DNA of 23,153 bases from NCBI GenBank assembly GCA_029946075.1, contig JAQSDT010000669.1, positions 1 through 23,153 of the forward strand. The letters are read 5' to 3'. The notes below the pieces were generated by a model, which had not been told where the DNA came from, did not search any database, and saw only the letters and a list, made by a program, of their open reading frames with translations. Each line of letters opens with the position of its first letter. Within the stretch, counting starts at the first letter, position 1. This DNA is from a bacterium (GTDB lineage Bacteria > Pseudomonadota > Alphaproteobacteria > Rhizobiales > Xanthobacteraceae). The translations under genes and the position numbers were made by a program. Below are positions 15,186-21,752 of the stretch, in pieces.

Positions 15186-15503
15186 TTAGCTCTGCAGCAG
15201 TTCGCTGCGCTGCTCTTGCTGCTTCGAATACATGTCGAGCGCTTTCTGCAGCGCGTCGATCAGCATCACGGCCGCAGACGGGCCCATCCGAAGATGGGCG
15301 GTGCAGACGATATCGGACGCAACGGTTCCGTCAGCCTTCGGCATCAACTGCCGCGCGGCGAGCTCGACCTCGAGGTTGCCGGCATAGGTGCCGTAGAGCG
15401 GGACGCCGTCGAAGTAGATGAACGGCGCGGCCGCTGCGTTTTTCAGAATTGGAGCGGCGCCGCCCCCGGAGCTGGCAGACGGCGGCTTGGGTTTGGTCGA
15501 CAT
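15186..15503 (-). CDS. Small phage protein between portal and scaffold region, 105 aa
   Basis: A TTG two codons upstream (15509) overlaps the previous stop, but the ATG at 15503 is preferred as the ordinary start; neither has a strong ribosome site. The N-terminus is Pro/Ser/Gly/Ala-rich. The core has a beta-type stretch (FIYFDGVPLYGTYAGNLEVELAA, read as two short strands), a VCTAHLRMGPSAAVMLIDALQKAL segment that starts as a strand and continues as a helix, and a Gln-rich C-terminus. No signal peptide. I do not recognise a family. The strand-then-helix end with 'AHLRMGP-AA' resembles small DUF3467-type proteins in shape, but this is only an impression. Probably a head morphogenesis accessory by position. 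Confidence 0.65.
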   Translation of the reverse strand: MSTKPKPPSASSGGGAAPILKNAAAAPFIYFDGVPLYGTYAGNLEVELAARQLMPKADGTVASDIVCTAHLRMGPSAAVMLIDALQKALDMYSKQQEQRSELLQS

Positions 15504-15505
15504 GA

Positions 15506-16090
15506 TCAATACTTCGCGTAGGTGATGAAGCCGACGACGCTACCTGTGACCGCCGCAACACAAAGGGCGTTGGAAACGCCGGAGCGGAACAGGTTGCCCT
15601 GCCCGGCGGCCAACTCCATCGGAGTGCCTGTCGCCAGCGGCATCGCGCCGGAAAGCGAGGTCGTGCCCGTGCCGCAATTCGTGCCTGTACCATACAAGAA
15701 TTGAGCGGTGCCTGCCGCTGACATCGATACCGCAAACGAGCACACGCGAATGATCTGCGAGGCGGTCAGCGGGATGATCTCGGTCGTTGACCCAGCAGTT
15801 ACGTTGATAACTGCCGTGGAATTGCAAAAGTACGCCCGATCCCAAGCGGACCCGCTGAATTGATAATTGAAAGCTGCGACAGCACCGCCGCCAGTGGAAT
15901 TGCTGACAGCATCCGCTCCCGCGGGCACGGTACCGCACGCGACCGCTTGGCCGGATGCATTCAGGCACATGGTGACCTTGCCGTCGGCGATCGAACCGCC
16001 CGGCGTTGGCCAGCTATTCTGCGCTGAGGCATTGCCGCCCGACAACACGATAGCTGCGCAAACAAGCAGCTGCAAAACCATCGATCGCAT
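15506..16090 (-). CDS. Exported Cys-rich phage protein after the portal gene, 194 aa
   Basis: Two ATGs compete: 16096 (overlapping the portal stop) and 16090, which has GGGAG seven bases upstream and is preferred. Residues 1-23 form a clear signal peptide (MRS, hydrophobic core, NASA cleavage site before QNSWP). The mature part is Ser/Thr/Gly/Ala-rich with six cysteines (MCLN, VACG, YFCN, RVCS, NCGTG, ALCV). The C-terminal half, with AGTAQFLYGTGTNCGTGT then GAMPLATGT and SNALCVAAVTGSVVGFITYAKY, belongs to a pattern I have seen often in phage proteins of unknown function and that probably forms a disulfide-stabilised beta fold. It is translationally coupled to the portal. Export from the middle of a head operon is unusual; a virion surface or host-envelope role is conceivable, not shown. 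Confidence 0.78.
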   Translation of the reverse strand: MRSMVLQLLVCAAIVLSGGNASAQNSWPTPGGSIADGKVTMCLNASGQAVACGTVPAGADAVSNSTGGGAVAAFNYQFSGSAWDRAYFCNSTAVINVTAGSTTEIIPLTASQIIRVCSFAVSMSAAGTAQFLYGTGTNCGTGTTSLSGAMPLATGTPMELAAGQGNLFRSGVSNALCVAAVTGSVVGFITYAKY

Positions 16091-16092
16091 CG

Positions 16093-18129
16093 TCATGCTC
16101 CCATCTGTTCCATCATGCCTGCGCCAATTGGCGCACCCGGCGCACCTTGAACGGCGGGCCGCGACATCATCGCGGCCTGCCCTGCATTCTGCTGTTCGAG
16201 GAAAGGAGCCATCACCTTGTGCGCGTCGAAGAGCGTGTCGCGGACAAAACCGGCGGCCGACAGCGCAGCTTGACCTTGCATCTGGCCCACCTTGGCGCGC
16301 TTCTCTGCGGCGGCTGCAGCAGCCTGGTCGGCCCCAGCGAGGTTCTTTTCGGTTTCCGAAGCCTGCTTGGCGTTACGCCCTGCAATGTGCTCGATCTGCA
16401 GCCGCTTGAGCGTATCTGCCACAGGATCCGGGGCCTGCTGTGGCGGCTGCATCATCTTGAGCAGACGATCCTTCTCGGAGCGCGGCAGGTTCGGATTCAT
16501 CTCGATCAGCACCTGGGGCGGGAACGTGCCGGGTTGATAGCCCTTCAAGGTGTCATACGTTTCCTGCATCATCGAGATGATGTCCGGACCTTCATCGAGC
16601 ACGATGTTGACGTCGAGCGCGCCGACGGCGTTGACCAGCGTCGGGCGCCCCCACTCGTCGAGATCGACGCCATTGAGTTGGATGAACTGCGCCAGCTTTT
16701 CGTTCGTGTTGACGCGGATCCATCGCTCTGCGGTCCAGTGCCGCTGCACGGCGTTCCAGATCTTACGATAGACGTTGAGCTTCCATGCCCGATGGGCCAG
16801 TACGAACGGTCCGAGTTCGGCCATACCAGGCTGGCGCAGCAGTTCGATCGCTTTGCCCGAAAGGTTGCCGAGCCCGACACCGGTCATCGCAGCGATGTTC
16901 GAATTGGCGAACCCGTCCATTTCGTTCTTCGCGTCATCCGTGAAGGACGTGAAGATTGCAATGTCGGGATTGGAATCGTCGATCTTGAAATTCTTGCCGG
17001 GGTTGATCTCGACATATCCGTCGTGCCGCGCCACTTCCCGGCGGGCGATTTCCACGTCGTCGACTGCACCCTTTTCCGAGATGACACGGCGCGCATTCGC
17101 GAGCGCCAGCGTCTTCGACTTGCCCTGGTTGAGTGCATCCTGCGGACCCTTGAAGGTACGCACGAAGGAGTATCGGTCGCCGTCCTGATCGATCGCCGAG
17201 CAGAACATATCGAACGAGGATTCGCTCTGACCGTTCTCATCGACGAACGGCGAGACACCCTGATCGAGCAGCGTGTTGGCGACATAGAACGCCCAGCACC
17301 AGCGACCCCGGTGCTTGTACCAGTGCTCGATCAGGCGAAGGCGGCGTGTGGTGGAGATGATCCACTTGATCTCACGGTCGGAGTTCGTCGTCAGATCGCT
17401 GTCACCGACGAACAGCCCTTCCAGATCGTCAGCCTTGTCCGGGAACATCTCGATCGCGGCATCGACGTCCAGCCACTTCGCGATGCCCTCATATCGGACA
17501 TCCTTGAAGTCGAACCGGTAGGAGCGCGGATCATAGAAATATTCGTCGCCGACGACGTCGTGCACGCCGATGTCCGGATCACCCTTGTCGCCGGCCCTCA
17601 GCACCACCTGGGTGCCAGTGATACCTTCGATGCCACCCTGCAGGAGCACAATCGGCTCGATCGTATTCTTGAACTGATTGCGGTCGCAGACGTATCGGAT
17701 CGACTGTGTGGCGATCTCCGCACCTTCTTCAGACTTCGGATCGCGACCCTCCGCTTTCGGATCGCAGCGGGTGCGCTCGATCACGCCAACGATACCGTTG
17801 ATCTTGCGGCCGATCCGGTTCCAGATCTGGACCGGCTGGTGCCGCGCCTTCAGGACACGAAGCTGTTCGGCCGTCAGCTGGGCGCCGTGGTAGTAGCGCC
17901 GGCTATCCTTCTGCTCCTCGATCTCGTCGCCCTTGGAATTGATGTAGTCGAGGTACTGGTTGCGCAGGTCGCGGACCGACAGGTACGTGCGCCCGTCGTC
18001 TTCGCCGACAACGCCATCGCGCTTGTCGTCATCCGGATTGTTCGCCTCGCGATGGGCCATAAGAGGCGCAAGGCGCGCAGCATCGCTGCGCTCCATCGCA
18101 TCCAAGGGCGAATATTCGGTGACGGGCAT
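16093..18129 (-). CDS. Portal protein, P22 gp1-like
   Basis: The 678-residue product fits the P22-type portal family (PF16510), which forms the dodecameric DNA channel at one capsid vertex; P22 gp1 is about 725 residues. The visible features are an N-terminal helical region (YLSVRDLRNQYLDYINSKGDE, read as YLSVRDLRNQY then LDYINSKGDE), RRYYHGAQLTAEQLRVLKAR, a QIWNRIGRKINGIVGVIERTR segment typical of these portals, a DVVGDEYFYDPRS motif, and IEHWYKHRGRWCWAFY. The C-terminal ~110 residues are Gln/Ala-rich helices that would form the barrel. It lies downstream of the terminase genes and overlaps the small gene before it by one base, and the exported gene follows at once. The assignment is supported by family pattern, size and order. 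Confidence 0.9.
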   Translation of the reverse strand: MPVTEYSPLDAMERSDAARLAPLMAHREANNPDDDKRDGVVGEDDGRTYLSVRDLRNQYLDYINSKGDEIEEQKDSRRYYHGAQLTAEQLRVLKARHQPVQIWNRIGRKINGIVGVIERTRCDPKAEGRDPKSEEGAEIATQSIRYVCDRNQFKNTIEPIVLLQGGIEGITGTQVVLRAGDKGDPDIGVHDVVGDEYFYDPRSYRFDFKDVRYEGIAKWLDVDAAIEMFPDKADDLEGLFVGDSDLTTNSDREIKWIISTTRRLRLIEHWYKHRGRWCWAFYVANTLLDQGVSPFVDENGQSESSFDMFCSAIDQDGDRYSFVRTFKGPQDALNQGKSKTLALANARRVISEKGAVDDVEIARREVARHDGYVEINPGKNFKIDDSNPDIAIFTSFTDDAKNEMDGFANSNIAAMTGVGLGNLSGKAIELLRQPGMAELGPFVLAHRAWKLNVYRKIWNAVQRHWTAERWIRVNTNEKLAQFIQLNGVDLDEWGRPTLVNAVGALDVNIVLDEGPDIISMMQETYDTLKGYQPGTFPPQVLIEMNPNLPRSEKDRLLKMMQPPQQAPDPVADTLKRLQIEHIAGRNAKQASETEKNLAGADQAAAAAAEKRAKVGQMQGQAALSAAGFVRDTLFDAHKVMAPFLEQQNAGQAAMMSRPAVQGAPGAPIGAGMMEQMGA

Positions 18130-18386
18130 CAGCGCGCGGCGAGCTTTGCCATCTGCTTCGGCGAAATGCGCCCGGCTTTCGCCAGCGCATCTGCCGACTT
18201 GGCAATCACTTTCATTTCGTCCGCCTTCTCGCCGGCCATTTCCTTGACCTTGGCCATCAGCTTCGCGTCATGAACGATCTCGCCGGCGCGCTGCAGGGTC
18301 CGCAGCGCATCCTCGACGCGCCAACGATCCTCTTCCTTTTCCGATACCGCAACCGGCGCGGACATTGGTTTGCCGTTCTTTGCCAT
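18129..18386 (-). CDS. Small charged phage protein before portal, 85 aa
   Basis: The 85-residue product is Lys/Ala/Glu-rich and almost entirely helical: a flexible start (MAKNGKPMSAPVAVSEKEED), then RWRVEDALRTLQRAGEIVHD, KLMAKVKEMAGEKADEMKVI and a C-terminal GRISPKQMAKLAAR. It has no signal peptide and no cysteines. It starts two bases after the previous stop and overlaps the portal start by one base, so it belongs to the operon. No family recognised. Genes of this type before a portal are common in phages of this layout and may help packaging or portal assembly. Confidence 0.7.
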   Translation of the reverse strand: MAKNGKPMSAPVAVSEKEEDRWRVEDALRTLQRAGEIVHDAKLMAKVKEMAGEKADEMKVIAKSADALAKAGRISPKQMAKLAAR

Positions 18387-18388
18387 GG

Positions 18389-18685
18389 TCAGGCCCTGCC
18401 TTCTGCCAATTCCTGTTGCCGGTATGCGTGGCGGCGCTGCAGCATCTTCTCGACCTCATTGATATCGGTCGAACGTTGCCGGGCCTGCATCACGGGGGTG
18501 AACCCGTGTTCGTTGATGAGCATTCGCCAGCCGAGTGCCATGCCGTCGTGCTTGTCCATGATCTCGCCGCGATCGATGTCCCGGTAGTCGAGATCGTCAC
18601 GGTATTCGTTGGCACCGAGCGGCCTTGAAGCCAGGCCACGTTCCCGCAGCCGAATGCTACGCCAGTATAGACGGCCGCGACGCAT
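18389..18685 (-). CDS. Small basic phage protein, 98 aa
   Basis: The 98-residue product is Arg-rich at the start (MRRGRLYWRSIRLRERG), has an acidic centre (EYRDDLDYRDIDRGE) and ends in a charged helix (STDINEVEKMLQRRHAYRQQELAEG). A GMALGWRMLINEHGFTPV segment lies in the middle. The start at 18685 is two bases after the preceding stop and the next gene begins two bases after its own stop, so translation is coupled throughout. No known family recognised and no membrane segment. Position between large terminase and portal suggests an accessory to packaging. Confidence 0.65.
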   Translation of the reverse strand: MRRGRLYWRSIRLRERGLASRPLGANEYRDDLDYRDIDRGEIMDKHDGMALGWRMLINEHGFTPVMQARQRSTDINEVEKMLQRRHAYRQQELAEGRA

Positions 18686-18687
18686 CG

Positions 18688-18882
18688 TCAGACGTTGCCG
18701 AGGAACTTCTTGGCCGCCTTCTCCGAGATCATGCCCCTGTTGATCGCGCCCTTGGCCTTCTTGCGGATCGAGGCCGACTTTGCTGCGCCCGACGGCTGGC
18801 GCAGCGCGCCCGACGGTTCAGCCGCCGGCTTCGCGCCGAAGGTGACAGGCTTGTTGTTCGGGGCGATCGTGCTTTCAGCCAT
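18688..18882 (-). CDS. Small basic phage protein, 64 aa
   Basis: Two ATGs are possible, 18891 and 18882. The inner one is chosen because it overlaps the end of the tiny upstream frame (ATGGCTGA), but neither has a strong ribosome site, so a 67-residue form is possible. The product is an extended Ala/Pro/Ser N-terminal half followed by a Lys-rich helical end (SASIRKKAKGAINRGMISEKAAKKFLGNV, read as SASIRKKAKGAINRG then MISEKAAKKFLG). The basic tail could bind DNA or RNA. No family recognised. Confidence 0.58.
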   Translation of the reverse strand: MAESTIAPNNKPVTFGAKPAAEPSGALRQPSGAAKSASIRKKAKGAINRGMISEKAAKKFLGNV

Positions 18883-18949
18883 GAAGCTCATCCGTCACTG
18901 CGAGTGCGATCAGGCCGATCAGGGCCAGCGAGATCAGAGACGCCGTCAC
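18875..18949 (-). CDS. Possible 24-residue membrane peptide
   Basis: A GTG at 18949 overlaps the stop of the 80-aa gene as GTGA, and the stop (TGA, 18875-18877) falls just inside the next gene, whose ATG at 18882 overlaps it. The 24 codons encode MTASLISLALIGLIALA, then VTDELHG: one uninterrupted hydrophobic helix with a short polar end. It exactly bridges an otherwise empty 63-base gap. There is no ribosome site, so it would depend on coupling. Support is the two overlaps and the membrane-helix composition; chance remains quite possible at this length. Confidence 0.42.
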   Translation of the reverse strand: MTASLISLALIGLIALAVTDELHG

Positions 18950-19188
18950 CCAACGACGTCGAGCAGCAGGGAACGCATCTCGGCCAGCATGGCTGCCGTC
19001 ATCGGTCCATTGTTCTGCATGGCATGCTCGACATCCGCGATGAGGGTCGCTGCGCGCTGTTCGCGGCTCGGCGGAGGAGGCTCGCGGTAACCGCCGTCGA
19101 TGGCTTTTGCCAGCGCCGCATCCTCCGCAGCGACGGGATCGGCAAGTCCTTGCGCGGCAGCCGCTTCCTTCTCGATTTCGTTGGTCAT
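18946..19188 (-). CDS. Small acidic phage protein after large terminase, 80 aa
   Basis: The longest frame reaches 19326, inside the terminase gene, but AAGGA eight bases before the ATG at 19188 marks the real start. The 80-residue product is Ala/Glu-rich: MTNEIEKEAAAAQGLADPV, AEDAALAKAIDGGYREPPPPSREQRAATL (a helix, a PPPP turn and another helix), then IADVEHAMQNNG and a C-terminal helix. It follows the large terminase by 13 bases. No family recognised; no membrane segment. Confidence 0.68.
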   Translation of the reverse strand: MTNEIEKEAAAAQGLADPVAAEDAALAKAIDGGYREPPPPSREQRAATLIADVEHAMQNNGPMTAAMLAEMRSLLLDVVG

Positions 19189-19201
19189 GTTCGCGTTCCT
19201 T

Positions 19202-20761
19202 TCAGAGGGTCGCCGTTGAATCGTCGTATCGCTCGTCCCGCGTCTCGCGGAAGGCGTCGCGCTTGACCGCGTCATCTTTCGGCAGTGTCTTGATCCACGG
19301 CCGCGACATGCAGGCATAACGGCCATCGTCGGCAGCGTGATCTTCGGCCTTCGTGTCGAGGTCTTCCGCTCGATGCGGGTCGTGCTGCAGTACGGGAACC
19401 GTGCGGATGAAATCGACGCAGGTCGAAAACACGTACATCATCGGCCGGCCCGACGCCCAATCGACGGCGCCATGCTCGTCCTTCCGCGCGGTGCCCACCA
19501 GCCGCTGGCGAAACTGATCCCAGCCACCCATCGGACCGCCGCGATCGACGCCTGCCGACTGCGAGACGCGGGCATTATCCGCCTTGTGGAACGCGATCAA
19601 CTTCTTGGCGATCAGTCGATCGTTGATCCGCTCGGCGATCGACGGGCCGCCGTCCTCTCGGAAGGCGGATGGATCGAGCACACCGTAGGAAAGCTTCGGG
19701 TCTCGCTCTTCTGCCTTGGCGATGCGATCACCGAGGGCTTCAGCGGTCAGCTTGCCCCCGACCTTGCCGTAATCCTCGCGGTACCGAATGATCGCGCCTC
19801 GCGGCAACATGGTCGATACGGGCTTCCGAAGTCCTGCACCTTGTTGCGGTACGCGATCGAAATCATCGCCGACGACCGCCCACCATCCGATGCTGTAGGG
19901 GCTTTGCGATCCCCAGTCCCCGGAGCGGAAGCGAAGCCAGTGAGGCGGGATTACGAACGGCGCGATAACGTGCTGGGGGTTACTCCACTCCGAGAAGAAC
20001 GCCCCCTCCACCACGTCCCAGTCGCCATGGCGCATGGCTGCCACCAGCGTCGCCGAACCGAGGCCGTAGAGTTTGGCCTCATAGTCCGGATCGTCCTCGG
20101 TCATGCTCGGGTTGTCTTCCAGACGCCCGGGAATGAACTGGCGGAGCATGCCGCCCTCTTCCTTGGGCATGCGCCGGATTTGCAGCGGTACCGAGCCTGA
20201 GATGTAGGTGTTCTTAACCCACAGATGCCCTTTTCCGCCGGGGTTCGAGCCACAAAGCACCCGCGGGAATTTGCCCTGAAACTCCGCGGGAAGCTTCAAG
20301 CCGACCATGCGAACGCGTCCACGCAGGTAGCGATACATCGCCTCGGTGAAGTGCGTCAGCTCGTCGATCATCAGGACGTGGATTTCAGCGCCCTGATATT
20401 TGTAGATGTCGCCCTCGGCCTTGCAGTGGCAAAGGTAGATGACGCTGCCATTCCAGAAGCGGATTTCGTCGCCGACGAACCGGCACCATCCGGAGAAAAT
20501 CCAGATCGCGAGCAGATTGCGAAAACCTTTCGGGCCTTCGACGTGGTTCTTGTAAAGATCCTCGCGGATCCGGCGGAACAGGTAGACCTGCAAGCCCGGG
20601 ATTGCCGAGCACCACAGGATGGCTGCGATCCGCATCAGGTGCGATTTGCCCGGGCCGGCCGCGCCGCCGAACAGAACCTCGGTCGCCTCGGTTAAGTACG
20701 CGACCCACTGTTTCGGATGCAGGTGAACGCGAAGCGCGTCCGGCCGGCTATCATGTTGCAC
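19202..20761 (-). CDS. terL: Terminase large subunit (packaging ATPase-nuclease)
   Basis: The 519-residue product carries the full motif set of a large terminase. In the ATPase half there is a Walker A loop GGAAGPGKS (residues 32-40), a Walker B strand ending VLMIDE (129-134) and a GSNPGG coupling motif (171-176). In the C-terminal RNase H-like nuclease half, SGDWG (Asp282) and VLDPSAF (Asp363) fit the first two metal-binding acids, and DDGRYACM near the C-terminus the third. It translocates DNA through the portal and cuts it. The GTG start at 20761 has GGCAGG close upstream and overlaps the end of the 74-aa gene by 11 bases. Assignment is confident. Confidence 0.95.
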   Translation of the reverse strand: MQHDSRPDALRVHLHPKQWVAYLTEATEVLFGGAAGPGKSHLMRIAAILWCSAIPGLQVYLFRRIREDLYKNHVEGPKGFRNLLAIWIFSGWCRFVGDEIRFWNGSVIYLCHCKAEGDIYKYQGAEIHVLMIDELTHFTEAMYRYLRGRVRMVGLKLPAEFQGKFPRVLCGSNPGGKGHLWVKNTYISGSVPLQIRRMPKEEGGMLRQFIPGRLEDNPSMTEDDPDYEAKLYGLGSATLVAAMRHGDWDVVEGAFFSEWSNPQHVIAPFVIPPHWLRFRSGDWGSQSPYSIGWWAVVGDDFDRVPQQGAGLRKPVSTMLPRGAIIRYREDYGKVGGKLTAEALGDRIAKAEERDPKLSYGVLDPSAFREDGGPSIAERINDRLIAKKLIAFHKADNARVSQSAGVDRGGPMGGWDQFRQRLVGTARKDEHGAVDWASGRPMMYVFSTCVDFIRTVPVLQHDPHRAEDLDTKAEDHAADDGRYACMSRPWIKTLPKDDAVKRDAFRETRDERYDDSTATL

Positions 20762-20975
20762 ATTGACCTGCCGGCCTCACGCGGACCGCGTAGAGAGGCT
20801 TCATCCCGAAGGCGATGGCCGTGTCTAGCTGATCTGACAGCGCGCAGGCCAGCGCGTTGGCTCCCTCAACGTACGGCTGAACCAGCACATGCCCGGGGCG
20901 AACGCTGGAGATCGGCGCGTAGACCCTGCGGCCCTCTTCACCGGAAATATTGCAGGAGACAACCAGCGCGATCAT
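20751..20975 (-). CDS. Small phage protein between terminase subunits, 74 aa
   Basis: The long minus frame here starts at 21275, but the first ~100 residues run antisense-frame through the small terminase gene. The ATG at 20975 overlaps the small-terminase stop as ATGA and is taken as the start. The 74-residue product begins MIALVVSCNISGEEGRRVYAP and continues ISSVRPGHVLVQPYVEGANALACAL, a compact mixed strand/helix protein without a signal peptide or motif. It overlaps the large terminase start by 11 bases, so all three are coupled. No family recognised. Confidence 0.65.
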   Translation of the reverse strand: MIALVVSCNISGEEGRRVYAPISSVRPGHVLVQPYVEGANALACALSDQLDTAIAFGMKPLYAVRVRPAGQCAT

Positions 20976-21490
20976 GCCGGGCCTGCGTTCTGTGCTGCCG
21001 GCGGGGCGCCGGTCATGATGATTGTGGGTCCAACGGCAGCAGCCGGTAACGGCGCGCCGCCAGCCCCCGTCGCCTCGACGCGATTGCGCCAGATACCGGC
21101 CAGCGTGGCCTTCGTGACGATGCAGGCGTTCGCCGCCGAAAAGTCCTTCTTGGTCATCGCGCCCGATCTCGCCTGCTCGGCTTCGACCAGGAGCGAGGCA
21201 ACCGACGTCGAGGCGAGCGCCGCGCCCTGGTACTGGATGCCGGCGACGCGCTCCCGGATCTGTTTGCGCTGGCAATATTTGCGCGCGTTCGCCTTGAAAG
21301 ATGACGCTTGCGTGTCGAGACCTCCGACAGCCGCAGCTTCTTCCTGAAGCGTGGCGTCAGGACGCAACAAGCGCTTGGCGCGCTCTTCCGGCGTCAGGCC
21401 GAACCCCGCCGCCAGATGCTGGCAGGCCCGTTCGTCCTGAGGATTGCGAAGCGCGACCATGAGCATGGCCCCGCTGGTGTCTCCTGACAT
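20972..21490 (-). CDS. terS: Putative terminase small subunit
   Basis: The assignment rests on position: first gene of the packaging block, 74 aa gene then large terminase following. The 172-residue size is usual for small terminases. A helical N-terminal region (NPQDERACQHLAAGFGLTPEERAKRLL, read in two helices) could hold a DNA-binding helix-turn-helix, then a Gln/Arg-rich helix (FKANARKYCQRKQIRERV) suits oligomerisation, and the end is Ala/Pro/Gly-rich and flexible. The TerS family recognises the packaging site and recruits the large subunit. The start is ATG 21490, with GGA about nine bases upstream; inner ATGs at residues 9 and 11 cannot be excluded. It follows the structured leader at 21491-21752. 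Confidence 0.68.
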   Translation of the reverse strand: MSGDTSGAMLMVALRNPQDERACQHLAAGFGLTPEERAKRLLRPDATLQEEAAAVGGLDTQASSFKANARKYCQRKQIRERVAGIQYQGAALASTSVASLLVEAEQARSGAMTKKDFSAANACIVTKATLAGIWRNRVEATGAGGAPLPAAAVGPTIIMTGAPPAAQNAGPA

Positions 21491-21543
21491 CGAACTGATT
21501 CCAAATGATTCCGGGCTGACTCAGTTTCGCCTCAAAGGGCCGA

Positions 21544-21577
21544 CCCGCGAGCGAACGGGAAAACCCAAGCTCGCGGG
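21544..21577 (-). promoter_or_regulatory. Leader stem-loop upstream of small terminase
   Basis: CCCGCGAGC and its exact complement GCTCGCGGG form a 9-bp stem, enclosing an inner GGG-AAAA-CCC. It lies 54 bases upstream of the small terminase ATG on the minus-strand transcript, in a leader with further hairpins. No T-run follows, so regulation of the RNA is likelier than simple termination. Confidence 0.5.
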
Positions 21578-21615
21578 CCGCCAAGTCCAGGGAGGAAACG
21601 CCCAAGGAGGGCAGC

Positions 21616-21634
21616 GATAACGCGAGGCGTTACC
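21616..21634 (-). promoter_or_regulatory. Leader stem-loop, second
   Basis: On the minus strand GGTAACGC and GCGTTATC can pair over eight positions around the loop CTC, with one G-U wobble that exists only in the minus-strand RNA, the strand of the genes here. It sits between the terminator-like hairpin and the 9-bp leader stem. Confidence 0.4.
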
Positions 21635-21647
21635 GCACATAAAACGC

Positions 21648-21680
21648 GAAAAGCCTCACGCTTTTGGCATGAGGCTTCTC
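21648..21680 (-). terminator. Probable intrinsic terminator after the NusG-like gene
   Basis: Arms GAAAAGCCTCA (21648-21658) and TGAGGCTTCTC (21670-21680) pair over eleven positions with one mismatch around an 11-base loop. On the minus strand the stem is followed by TTTTCGCGTTTT. It lies about 75 bases after the nusG-like stop and before the packaging operon, so it would end the upstream transcript unless suppressed. Confidence 0.66.
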
Positions 21681-21687
21681 AATTCTA

Positions 21688-21704
21688 GGCGTGCGCGGCA
21701 CGCC
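21688..21704. repeat. Perfect inverted repeat
   Basis: GGCGTGC, a three-base loop GCG, then GCACGCC: a 7-bp perfect stem next to the terminator hairpin. It could stem-pair in RNA or bind a dimeric protein. Confidence 0.45.
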
Positions 21705-21718
21705 GCGTGGCGGATGGG

Positions 21719-21748
21719 GTGGCTAGGTGGGTGGCTACAATGGTGGCT
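21719..21748. repeat. Three GTGGCT copies at exact 12-base spacing
   Basis: GTGGCT starts at 21719, 21731 and 21743; surrounding bases are also similar (GGGTGGCTA, GGGTGGCTA, TGGTGGCTG). The run lies just after the stop of the nusG-like gene. It may be a protein binding array or a decayed tandem duplication. Confidence 0.4.
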
Positions 21749-21752
21749 GCAG

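Noticed and set aside
16147..18273. 708-codon plus-strand frame opposite the portal gene
   Set aside because: Mirror frame of a GC-rich gene: composition is Arg/His/Leu-rich without domains, and the minus-strand portal is clear.
21357..21605. 82-aa minus-strand frame overlapping the start of small terminase
   Set aside because: It lies largely in the structured leader and out of frame in the terminase gene; no ribosome site and no overlap pattern.
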